From Hyphococcus sp. (GTDB lineage: Bacteria > Pseudomonadota > Alphaproteobacteria > Caulobacterales > Parvularculaceae), in the NCBI GenBank assembly GCA_028284345.1, contig JANQRY010000003.1, positions 806,001 through 870,000 of the forward strand: a DNA stretch of 64,000 nt. Direction: 5' to 3'. Positions 26,098 to 33,770 of the stretch are shown here, piece after piece. Made by a program: the position numbers and the translations under genes. The notes under the pieces were generated by a model. The model saw only the letters and a program-made list of their open reading frames with translations, did not search any database and had not been told where the DNA came from. Every line of letters begins with the position of its first letter. Within the stretch, counting starts at the first letter, position 1.

Positions 26098-26301
26098 GGA
26101 AGTCTCCTCTCATCTGCAAAGACTTAGGGCCCTTCGGACGTCCCTGTGGCACGGCCCTCGCCAGACTAGCCGCCATGGCGCGCTCGCGTTAAGCGCTTCT
26201 CGGCCCGGTTTCGGCAGCCGAAACGGACCGAAGAGCCGCTTCAAACGCAAGCGTTCGAAGGGCAGGATCATGGGCGGGATTGTCAGAGGAGCTTAAACGG
26301 T

Positions 26302-26676
26302 ATGCTCGCGAGCACACTGCATAATTGGAACACGCTTGACCGGGAGAAGGTCCGGGCCGGCGTCGAACGCGTCGGTTTCCGCGGCGAGGACGTCATTTGC
26401 GTGTTGAACTGGCTTCAGCCCGGCATGGAAGTCCGCCCCCACAGCCATCCCTTCGAACAGCTCGTGATCATTTTACAAGGCAAGGTTCGATTTCACGTGG
26501 GGGACGAGGTTGTCGAGGCGGAGCCAGGGTCGATGATGCGGATACCGCCAGACATCCTGCATTACGCCGAGCCGATCGGCGACGAGGTGGCGCTCAACCT
26601 CGACGTCTTCTCTCCGATCCGGGAAGACTATCGCCACCTGGTCGAATATCAGAGCAGCGAATTCGAGGGCGAATAG
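26302..26676 (+). CDS. Small cupin-domain protein
   Basis: A 124-residue single cupin (beta-barrel) with motif 1 RPHSHPFEQLVIILQGKV (two histidines and a glutamate as metal ligands) and motif 2 EPGSMMRIPPDILHYAEP (third histidine). Start with GAGGAGC upstream. Small cupins of this kind bind a metal and either bind small ligands or act as isomerases or dioxygenases. It is 27 bp ahead of the TetR gene and is probably co-transcribed. The sequence does not reveal its substrate. Confidence 0.85.
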   Translation: MLASTLHNWNTLDREKVRAGVERVGFRGEDVICVLNWLQPGMEVRPHSHPFEQLVIILQGKVRFHVGDEVVEAEPGSMMRIPPDILHYAEPIGDEVALNLDVFSPIREDYRHLVEYQSSEFEGE

Positions 26677-26703
26677 GCGCCGGGGCGCCGCAGCGCGCGG
26701 CCA

Positions 26704-27456
26704 TTGCATCGATCCGAACATCGCGTAAAATCAGTGACTTCGGCGGGCGAGGATTGCGTTCTGACATCTGCTACAGAAGATCATCGCGTGCGTGTCGCGA
26801 AGGTGCGGCGCGAGCGCATGGCGGCGCGGCTGCTTCAGTCCGTGATGGAATGCTATGCGGGTCATATCCAGAGCGGCCCGCCCACGGTTGAGGAGGTGAT
26901 CGCCCACGCCGATGTGTCGCGGGCGACCTTCTACAAATACTTCAACTCCGTCGACGAGGCGATCGAGAAGCGGGCGAGCGAACTCGTCGATGAAATGATC
27001 GACAGCCTTAAGGGTCTGGTCGATCCGCAGATGAAGCCCGTCCTGTTGTTCACGGTGTCGGTCCATCTCTTCCTGCTGCGCAGCGTGCTCGACCCGATCT
27101 GGGCGGCGTTCGTGGCCCGCAGCGACCTCCTGAAGGCGGACGGCGTGCTTTTTGAAGGCCTCGTGCTGCACCTTTCGAAATCGCTCGCCGATCGCGATGT
27201 GGCGTTTTCCGATTCGGAAGCGGCGCGGACCCTCGCCATCGGCGCTATGCGGGAAGCCATCCGGTCCATCGCACAGACCACGGAGCCGCGGCGGGAATTC
27301 GTCGAAGAAGTGACGACGATGATCCTGATCGGTTTGGAGGTCGCGCGCGAGGACGCCCGCTTGCTGGTCACCGAGGCGACCATCTTCATCCGCGGCGCCG
27401 CGCCTGATCGTTTAACCTGGTGGCGCGATCCCTGGTCGGCCGGCGCGAAGCCGTAA
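26704..27456 (+). CDS. TetR-family regulator, paralogue of the one at 13671
   Basis: A regulator of about 250 residues with the helix-turn-helix at roughly residues 61-82 (TVEEVIAHADVSRATFYKYF) and the unusual LTWWRDPWS C-terminal end. The start is uncertain: the listed one is a TTG, with GTGs at 26734 and 26788 and no good ribosome site for any; comparison with the paralogue says that the EDHRVRVA segment is part of the protein, so 26704 or 26734 is preferred. It follows the cupin gene and converges on the hydroxytransferase operon. The similar recognition helix suggests that it may read the same TGTCATTATGACA-type sites as the other copy. Confidence 0.85.
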   Translation: MHRSEHRVKSVTSAGEDCVLTSATEDHRVRVAKVRRERMAARLLQSVMECYAGHIQSGPPTVEEVIAHADVSRATFYKYFNSVDEAIEKRASELVDEMIDSLKGLVDPQMKPVLLFTVSVHLFLLRSVLDPIWAAFVARSDLLKADGVLFEGLVLHLSKSLADRDVAFSDSEAARTLAIGAMREAIRSIAQTTEPRREFVEEVTTMILIGLEVAREDARLLVTEATIFIRGAAPDRLTWWRDPWSAGAKP

Positions 27457-27474
27457 GCCCCGCGCGGGGCCGCC

Positions 27475-28323
27475 TCAAGCCTCTAGCTTCAACTCGCCGA
27501 GATAAACGCTGTCGCCCAGTTCCGCGCGGGCGCGACAGCGCCCGAATTGCGGATGGGTTGCGGAGATTTCGTAGCCACCGCTTCCCGCCGGCAGGGCGTC
27601 GAACTTGAAATCGCCGAAGACATCCGTCTCTGTTTGCGCGATCTCATTACCGTCCTTGCTCAGCGTCACCTGCGCGCCCTCAATGCAGTCGGTCTCCCCA
27701 TTGACGTCGGCGATGATCGCACCGCCGACGAACGCCTTGTCGAAGCGATGGAGGTTTCGATAATAAACGCGCGGCTTGGTCGCGAGTTCCGGCTTGAGCA
27801 CCTCAAGGCCTTCCTCTTTGGCGAGGGCCTGCATCTCGCCATCCTCAACCTTGACCGCGCGCAGCGCGCCGGTGGGACAGCATTGCGAGGCGCGCGGCTG
27901 CGTCCAGCCCTTGTCGAGAAGATGCGCGTCAAAGATCCAGATCTGCGGCACCTCCAGCTCTTCATTCCACCAGATGGCGCCATAGGGACATGAGTCCACC
28001 AGGTCGCGCCGACCTTTCGCCTTTTCCGGATCGATAATCATGATGCCGTCGTCCCGTTTGCGCACGGCGCCGTCGGCCCCGCCCGCTTTGAGGCACGGCG
28101 CGTCATCGCAATGGTTGCACATGGTCGGCAGATAGGCCGTGTCGACCATGTGCTCCGACCCGCGCACCTGTCGCGTGATCTTGATCCATTCATGGCCATG
28201 CGGCGGCTGGGGCGCGGCGTAACCGGGAAAATCGTTATCGATATGCTCGTCCTTTACCGAGAGCGTGCAGTTATGACAGTTCTCGCACCGGGCGACGTCG
28301 ACAATCATGTTCCATTTGCTCAT
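27475..28323 (-). CDS. Fe-S (beta) subunit of a pyrogallol-hydroxytransferase-like molybdoenzyme
   Basis: A 282-residue electron-transfer subunit with four cysteine clusters for [4Fe-4S] centres: CENCHNC, MCNHCDDAPC, SCPYGAIWW and SQCCPTGA. Residues about 195-282 form an added beta-sandwich (AQVTLSKDGNEIAQTETDVFG, FDALPAG, YEISATHP) like a Cna-B/transthyretin-type domain. Ferredoxin domains plus a C-terminal Cna-B domain at this length is the layout of the transhydroxylase beta subunit BthL of Pelobacter acidigallici (about 275 residues). The start at 28323 has GGAG and lies 4 bp behind the alpha gene, so the pair is one transcript. Cytoplasmic; no signal or anchor seen. Confidence 0.87.
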   Translation of the reverse strand: MSKWNMIVDVARCENCHNCTLSVKDEHIDNDFPGYAAPQPPHGHEWIKITRQVRGSEHMVDTAYLPTMCNHCDDAPCLKAGGADGAVRKRDDGIMIIDPEKAKGRRDLVDSCPYGAIWWNEELEVPQIWIFDAHLLDKGWTQPRASQCCPTGALRAVKVEDGEMQALAKEEGLEVLKPELATKPRVYYRNLHRFDKAFVGGAIIADVNGETDCIEGAQVTLSKDGNEIAQTETDVFGDFKFDALPAGSGGYEISATHPQFGRCRARAELGDSVYLGELKLEA

Positions 28324-28327
28324 CGGC

Positions 28328-31306
28328 CTACTCCGCAGCCACGGTAAAGAAGTTGGTTTCCGTCCAGGGCGCAATCTCCACAAGGCAGCTATTGGTCGCC
28401 ATGCCCGACGTGCCTTTCACCTGCTTGCGGCTCGGCGTCAGCAGGTTGACGCATCCGCCCCGGTCGACGAGGCCGTAGCGGGGATCCTCGACGACATCCA
28501 TCACCGCAGCCGATTCGAAGGTCTTGACGACGCCGCGCGCCACCAGGGGCGACACGTCCGCCGCGCAAATCACATTGCCCCTGTCATTGAAAACGCGCAC
28601 CAGATCGTGATGCTTGACGCCGCGCTCGGCGGCGTCCGCGGCGTTGATGCGCAACACCCAGTAGTAATAGCCGTCGATCAGCACGCGGTGGTCCTCGATG
28701 TCGTTGATCGTCGACCCCTTGGCGTCGCTATAGGTGTGAAAACTGTACCGCGAATGGGTGGAGATCATTTGCAGCGGATATTTCTCCACGAGGTCTTTCG
28801 TCCGCGGCCCCTCCCAGGAGGGGATGTATTTGTTCAGCACCGGACGCTCTTCGTTCGCGTCGACCCGTTGCAGCGTCGACGGCAGAAACTCGATCTTGCC
28901 CGATTGCGTTTCCAGCCCGTGCAGGAATGTCTCGCCATATTGCGACGGAAACGGCAGCGGCTCGGGCAAATCTTTCGGCCGGCCTTCGGCGAACCATCGA
29001 TAGGCGACGGGATCGCGCTCCTCCGCCGGCACCGACGGAACGACGTAATATCCCTTTTTCACAAACTCCTTCCAGCTCACATGATGAGGGAGGTCCGATG
29101 AGTCAAACACCCGCTTGCACCAGTCAAGCTCGCTGCAGGCTTCGCTGAACATCACGCCAAGCCCCATGCGCGACAGGATTTCAAAGAAGATCTGATAGTC
29201 GGACTTCGACTCGCCCAGGGGCTCGATGCATTTGTGCTGCATCGTCACCATGCGGTGATTGAGCTGATCGGTATTGTGATGAATGTAGCCGCCGGAATTG
29301 CACCACTCGGAGATGTCCCACCGCTCAAAGGACGTGCAGGCCGGCAGAATAATGTCGGCGAATTCCGTCTCGCCTTCCCGCCAGATCGATTGATTGACGA
29401 CAAAGTCCATCGACTCGTGACGATAGGCTTCCATCATCCGGCTGGAATTGGCGATGGTGCCGAAGGTTGACGCGCCGTAGCGATACAGCATGTGAACCCG
29501 CGAATAGCCGGGCATGGGATAGGAAAAAGGCGCCAGCTGCGCTTCCATCGACGAGCCGTCCCACAAATAACCTTCCGCATGACCGTCAACGATGGCGTCC
29601 GCCAGCGACAGGCGAGGGATCGTCTGCTTGACCGGGTTCATGGTCAGGACATGGGGCATGCGCGTGTAGTTGTTGACCGCCGCGGCGGTGAAATTCAGTT
29701 CGCCGGAAATGCCGCCCTCGCCGTAACCGGGGAAATAAAAATTGTGCTCCACCGGCGTGCCGAATTGCAGATTGCCGAAATTGACGCCCGGCTTGCCCCA
29801 GCCCTGCATCGCCATCATCAGGATCATGTTGCGCGTCCACTGCGACCCGTTGGCGTTGCGGCAGGCGCCGCCGAAGCCGGCGCCGGTGCCGCCGGCGGCG
29901 AGATAGGTTTTCTTGCGTCCCCATTTGCGGGCGAGCGCGCGCACCACATGGGCTTTCACCCCGGTCTCGGGCTCCTGCCATTCCGGCGTCTTCGCAACGC
30001 CGTCGCTCTCGCCGAGAAGATAGGCGCGCCATTCGTCAAAACCGGTCGTATTTTTTTCGATGTAATCCTTGTCGTAGAGATCCTCGTTGATCCAGACATT
30101 CATGATGGCCTGGGCCATGGCGCTGTCCGTGCCCGGCTTGATGGGAATCCAGCGTCCGCCGAAAAGCTGCGCCGTCGGGTTGAGATTGGGATCGATATGC
30201 ACGAACTCGATCCCCGCCTCTTTCGCCCAGAAGCGGCGCTGCGTGGCTTCGAGACCGCTGGCGTAGCCGTTGGTGGTTTCCGGATCGCTCGACCAGAAGA
30301 CCATCATCTCGGCTTCCTTGAGGCAGTCCTCCACCGTCGAGCAAAAAGACGGAATGCCCACGCGCAAGGACGAGCCGTAATGGTGCGTCGCGCCCCAATA
30401 CCACCCTTCCCAACTGTCCGGATTGTGGTGAACGCGGGTAAAGCCGAAAAGATTGCCGAAGCGCAGCAGCGCCGACAGGTAATAGCCGATATTGCCCCAT
30501 TGATGGTGCGAGCAGTGATAAAGGGCGATGGAGCCCGGCCCGTATTTGCGCTTCTGCCGCTGAATTTCCGACGCGACGATGTCGAGCGCCTCGTCCCAGC
30601 TGATCCGTTCATACCCGGATTTTCCGCGGTTTTGCGGATTGCGCTCGCCGTTCGGATCGAAATCGACGCGCTTCATGGGATAGAGCATGCGCTTGTCGGA
30701 ATAAATCTGAGACTTTGCGCACAGGGCGTGGGGATTAACGAAGGCCGTGCGCTTGGGCGTAAACGACTTGCCGCGCGCGTGGATCGTCCAGCCCTCGGCG
30801 TCGTCATCGGTCAGTTCGATCGGCGTGATGCGGACGATCTTGCCGTCTTTCACATAGACGAAGGTGGGCCCGCCATTATCGTTGTGGGTATAGCGCGTCG
30901 TCCCGTCCGGCATCGGCGTGCCGTATTGAAGGGCGAGCGTCTCCATATTGTTGATTAAGCGGTGGAACCACTGGACGAGATGGTCCGACCCGATCTGAAG
31001 GATGGCGAAGTTTTTCGCCGCGTGCACGGCCTCGGCGCGATCTACCGGCGGCGTCAGCAGGCGCACGGCGGTCGCGACGTCCTTGAAGATAACGCGCACA
31101 TCCGCGTCGGCCCGCACGCCGGACTTGGACGTCAGCTTGCCGTTTTTGAAGTGATAGGAGCGCCCGACCGAACCGTCCTTGGTCTGCATCTGGATAACCG
31201 CGTCATAGCGCTTCATCTCCTCGGCTTGCTCTTTGAAGCGCAGGGCGCTCAGCTTCAACGCTTGCGGCAGGGCCGTCAGGATGGTCTTCAATATGGCGGT
31301 TCGCAT
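28328..31306 (-). CDS. Molybdopterin catalytic (alpha) subunit, pyrogallol-hydroxytransferase-like, with N-terminal SCP2-like domain
   Basis: A 992-residue DMSO-reductase-superfamily enzyme. Residues about 25-120 resemble an SCP2 lipid-carrier domain (SYHFKNGKLT, DADVRVIFKDVATAVRLL), not part of known transhydroxylases. The molybdenum core starts near 140 and lacks the N-terminal Fe-S cysteines of most relatives, as in Pelobacter AthL. H267, Y275, D297, S298 and W299 (in SHHQWGNIGYY and NPDSWEGW) have the same spacing as the AthL active-site residues His144, Tyr152, Asp174, Ser175 (Mo ligand) and Trp176, as recalled from the published structure. Such enzymes move a hydroxyl between polyphenols (pyrogallol to phloroglucinol) without net redox change. 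SD GGGAG precedes the ATG; no Tat signal, so cytoplasmic. Confidence 0.85.
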   Translation of the reverse strand: MRTAILKTILTALPQALKLSALRFKEQAEEMKRYDAVIQMQTKDGSVGRSYHFKNGKLTSKSGVRADADVRVIFKDVATAVRLLTPPVDRAEAVHAAKNFAILQIGSDHLVQWFHRLINNMETLALQYGTPMPDGTTRYTHNDNGGPTFVYVKDGKIVRITPIELTDDDAEGWTIHARGKSFTPKRTAFVNPHALCAKSQIYSDKRMLYPMKRVDFDPNGERNPQNRGKSGYERISWDEALDIVASEIQRQKRKYGPGSIALYHCSHHQWGNIGYYLSALLRFGNLFGFTRVHHNPDSWEGWYWGATHHYGSSLRVGIPSFCSTVEDCLKEAEMMVFWSSDPETTNGYASGLEATQRRFWAKEAGIEFVHIDPNLNPTAQLFGGRWIPIKPGTDSAMAQAIMNVWINEDLYDKDYIEKNTTGFDEWRAYLLGESDGVAKTPEWQEPETGVKAHVVRALARKWGRKKTYLAAGGTGAGFGGACRNANGSQWTRNMILMMAMQGWGKPGVNFGNLQFGTPVEHNFYFPGYGEGGISGELNFTAAAVNNYTRMPHVLTMNPVKQTIPRLSLADAIVDGHAEGYLWDGSSMEAQLAPFSYPMPGYSRVHMLYRYGASTFGTIANSSRMMEAYRHESMDFVVNQSIWREGETEFADIILPACTSFERWDISEWCNSGGYIHHNTDQLNHRMVTMQHKCIEPLGESKSDYQIFFEILSRMGLGVMFSEACSELDWCKRVFDSSDLPHHVSWKEFVKKGYYVVPSVPAEERDPVAYRWFAEGRPKDLPEPLPFPSQYGETFLHGLETQSGKIEFLPSTLQRVDANEERPVLNKYIPSWEGPRTKDLVEKYPLQMISTHSRYSFHTYSDAKGSTINDIEDHRVLIDGYYYWVLRINAADAAERGVKHHDLVRVFNDRGNVICAADVSPLVARGVVKTFESAAVMDVVEDPRYGLVDRGGCVNLLTPSRKQVKGTSGMATNSCLVEIAPWTETNFFTVAAE

Positions 31307-31478
31307 GGCACTCCCTTGACGTCAGCATTTCGGCGCGGTCTTAAGCCGCATTTGCAATATCGCCGGCGGCGGGACTCGCAATTGCTATCGGCGAATATAA
31401 TCAGTATACGGAGAATGATCAGCGAGCGCGGCGTTCATGACCGGAGCGCGGATGGGCCGTGCGGCTCATCGCCCCCGC

Positions 31479-32441
31479 TTATGCGGCGTCCGGCTTCGCC
31501 TGGCGGTAGGGCTCCGGGTCCGCTTCATAATTGTGAACAAAATCATGCGTCACCGGCGGCCCCCAATGGTGGAGGGAATCCTCCAGGGGGTAGTTGGTCG
31601 GCGTCCACGCCTCGTAATCTTCGACGTAGTCGATATCGGAGTAATATTCGAACCAGCTGCCCCACGGATCCTGAATATAGTAGAACAGATTGGATCCGAT
31701 CGTGTGGCGCCCGAAGCCCCATGCGCCGCGTCCGGACTTTTCAAGCAAGCGATCGCCGCTGACGCCGATCTGATCGGGATTGGCGACCATGAAGCTTGCA
31801 TGGTGAAATCCGATGTCGGACGACTTCGCAAACGCTACGACATGATGATCGCTGCCGTGACGGCTGCACATGAAGGCGACGACGTCCTGCGCCCGGTCCG
31901 CCAGCCCCATGCCGAGCCCTTTTTCGAAAAACTCGATGCTCGCCAGGACGTCCGGCGTGAACACCAGCATATGCCCAAGACGCAAGGGCTTTATCGGCCC
32001 GACCGTGGACTTCGGCGGCATCGCCGACACGTTCTTGCGCACCAGACGGCCGGGCTGATTGATCTTAAATTCCGGCGCAGGCTCAAGCGGGACTTCGGCC
32101 GGCGCGTCAACCAAATGGATCGCCATGCCATGGGGATCTCTTAGCCAGACGCCGTCGGCGGGGAATCCCGGCACAGGGTCGATCAGCTCGCCGCCATTCG
32201 CCGGCACATTGCGCCGCACCTCGTCAAACCGGTCCTTATCGGCGGCGAGAACGATGTGGTTCAGCCGCTTTCGCTCGGCGCCGCCGATAAGGACGATTGC
32301 GTCGCGCGGCTGTCCTTCGCACCGGCAATGGAGCCGCCCGTCTTCATCCCGCACCTCGAGACCGGCGTCCTCATAGAACCGCCGACCCGCTTCGAGATCA
32401 GGAACATCCAACACAACGCCGTAAACACCGAGAACGCTCAT
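31479..32441 (-). CDS. Class I (VOC-fold) extradiol dioxygenase, BphC/metapyrocatechase type
   Basis: A 320-residue two-domain vicinal-oxygen-chelate dioxygenase. The N-terminal half is a degenerate VOC module; the C-terminal half carries the Fe(II) 2-His-1-carboxylate set: GHMLVF (H157), GFHHASF (H213 or H214) and WFEYYSD (E265), plus the conserved GRHTIGSN loop (R245-H246). It cleaves a catechol at the meta position. Start with GGGAGG upstream. Probably the first gene of a run with the hydroxytransferase 172 bp downstream on the same strand; divergent from the LysR at 32855. A weak copy of the TetR-type site (32618-32630) and a palindrome (ATCCTAGGAT) lie in its upstream gap. Confidence 0.92.
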   Translation of the reverse strand: MSVLGVYGVVLDVPDLEAGRRFYEDAGLEVRDEDGRLHCRCEGQPRDAIVLIGGAERKRLNHIVLAADKDRFDEVRRNVPANGGELIDPVPGFPADGVWLRDPHGMAIHLVDAPAEVPLEPAPEFKINQPGRLVRKNVSAMPPKSTVGPIKPLRLGHMLVFTPDVLASIEFFEKGLGMGLADRAQDVVAFMCSRHGSDHHVVAFAKSSDIGFHHASFMVANPDQIGVSGDRLLEKSGRGAWGFGRHTIGSNLFYYIQDPWGSWFEYYSDIDYVEDYEAWTPTNYPLEDSLHHWGPPVTHDFVHNYEADPEPYRQAKPDAA

Positions 32442-32854
32442 GATAGGCCTCCCTAGAATTGGTGTCTTTCGCGAGGCTGGCCGTCTGGAAACCCGCTCTG
32501 TCCGTGACCTTGCGGGCCCCCGCGCCGGGCCATCGCCCCGCCTATGATTTCTGCGTCCGTCCTGTGAAATATCCTAGGATCGGCCAGCGCGCGCCGTCAA
32601 GTTATAATTTACAGGAATGTCATTATGAGCTATGTGTCTATTCCGCGCACGCCCGGTCAGCCGCGGGGACGGCGCCGTCCTGCGGCGGCGATGGCGATCC
32701 GCCTTCTCGCGTGAGCGCGAACAGCGGCGCCGCTGATGATCGCAATCAGAAGCGCCGGCGGCGAAACCCAGTGTACGGACGCATATCAGGCCTCAACCGG
32801 GACAACCCTATAACAAGAGCGTATCGCAGCCGGCTGATGCTTTGAGGAGATTTC
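32442..32854. promoter_or_regulatory. Divergent control region between dioxygenase and LysR genes
   Basis: About 413 bases without a gene. It holds the perfect palindrome ATCCTAGGAT at 32571-32580, an AT-rich stretch GTTATAATTTACAGG at 32601-32615, and TGTCATTATGAGC at 32618-32630, which matches 11 of 13 bases of the palindrome at 14589-14601. The GTTATAATTT segment could be a -10 region. LysR binding near the palindrome is likely. Confidence 0.5.
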
Positions 32855-33760
32855 ATGAAACTCAGTCACTTGCGAGACGTGCTGGCCATTGTCGAATATG
32901 GGAGCTTGCGCGCAGCCGGGCGCCATCTCGGCGTCACGCAGCCGGCGATTTCGCGCAGCCTGCGCGAAATCGAAAACGAACTGGGCGTCATGCTTTTCGA
33001 ACGGCATTCCAAGGGCGTTCGCCTGACGAGGATGGGGAACGCCTTTGTTCAGCGGGCCATGGCGATCCAGTCCGAATTGCAGCGCGCGACCGAGGAGATC
33101 GAACAGCTCAAAGGTCATACAACCGGTCAGGCGAGCGTCGCCCTGTCTTCCGCAGCGAGCATCGCCCTTCTTCCAAAAACGCTTAGCTATTTCCGAAAAA
33201 AACACCCCGGCGCGATCGTAAAAGTCGCTGAAGGATTGTTTCAGTCGTTCGAACAAGACATCGCCCGTGGCAAGCTGGATTTTTTTGTCGGACCAATAGA
33301 CGGGACCCTTACGCCGACGCAGCTCAGCGTCGAACCGTTGTTTGCAAATACGCGCCTCGTGGTCGCGCGCAAGGGCCATCCTTTATCCAACGCAACGTCG
33401 GTGGAAGACCTCAAAAACGCGCAGTGGATCAGACCGTCCCTGTCTTCCCGCAACAACGAGGCCAACTTCGAGTGCTGGTTCGAAGAGCGGGGTCTGCCGC
33501 GCCCCGATGTTGTCATGCATTCGCGATCATCGCTCAACACAATACTGGCGCTGACCAGCTCCGATCTCTTGACGATTCTGCCGCGACAATGGCTGGAGTT
33601 TCCTTTGACCACGGACGCCGTTCAGGCGCTTTCCGGCATCCCGCCGCTGCCGTCGGCGCCGATTTCCATCGTGCGGCGGAACGATCTGCCGCTGACGCCG
33701 CTGGCGGAACATCTTTACGATCAGTTCCGCCGCGTCGCCGCGCTCTATAGCGCCGCGTAA
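32855..33760 (+). CDS. LysR-family transcriptional regulator
   Basis: A 301-residue LysR regulator with a typical winged helix at residues 1-60 (KLSHLRDVLAIVEYGSLRAAGRHLGVTQPAISRSLREIE) and a co-inducer domain. SD TGAGGAGA lies 5 bp before the ATG. Related to regulators of aromatic catabolism such as the GbpR/PcaQ group. Its divergent partner is the extradiol dioxygenase and hydroxytransferase run, the probable target; a TetR-type site in the same gap suggests that a second regulator shares control. Confidence 0.92.
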   Translation: MKLSHLRDVLAIVEYGSLRAAGRHLGVTQPAISRSLREIENELGVMLFERHSKGVRLTRMGNAFVQRAMAIQSELQRATEEIEQLKGHTTGQASVALSSAASIALLPKTLSYFRKKHPGAIVKVAEGLFQSFEQDIARGKLDFFVGPIDGTLTPTQLSVEPLFANTRLVVARKGHPLSNATSVEDLKNAQWIRPSLSSRNNEANFECWFEERGLPRPDVVMHSRSSLNTILALTSSDLLTILPRQWLEFPLTTDAVQALSGIPPLPSAPISIVRRNDLPLTPLAEHLYDQFRRVAALYSAA

Positions 33761-33770
33761 ACTGGCGCCA

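Noticed and set aside
29492..30958. 488-codon plus-strand frame opposite the molybdoenzyme
   Set aside because: Shadow of the alpha subunit's codon structure in a GC-rich genome.
27475..31306. Calling the molybdoenzyme a DMSO, nitrate or arsenite reductase
   Set aside because: No Tat signal, no N-terminal Fe-S cysteines, no membrane anchor gene, and the DSW molybdenum loop matches transhydroxylase instead.
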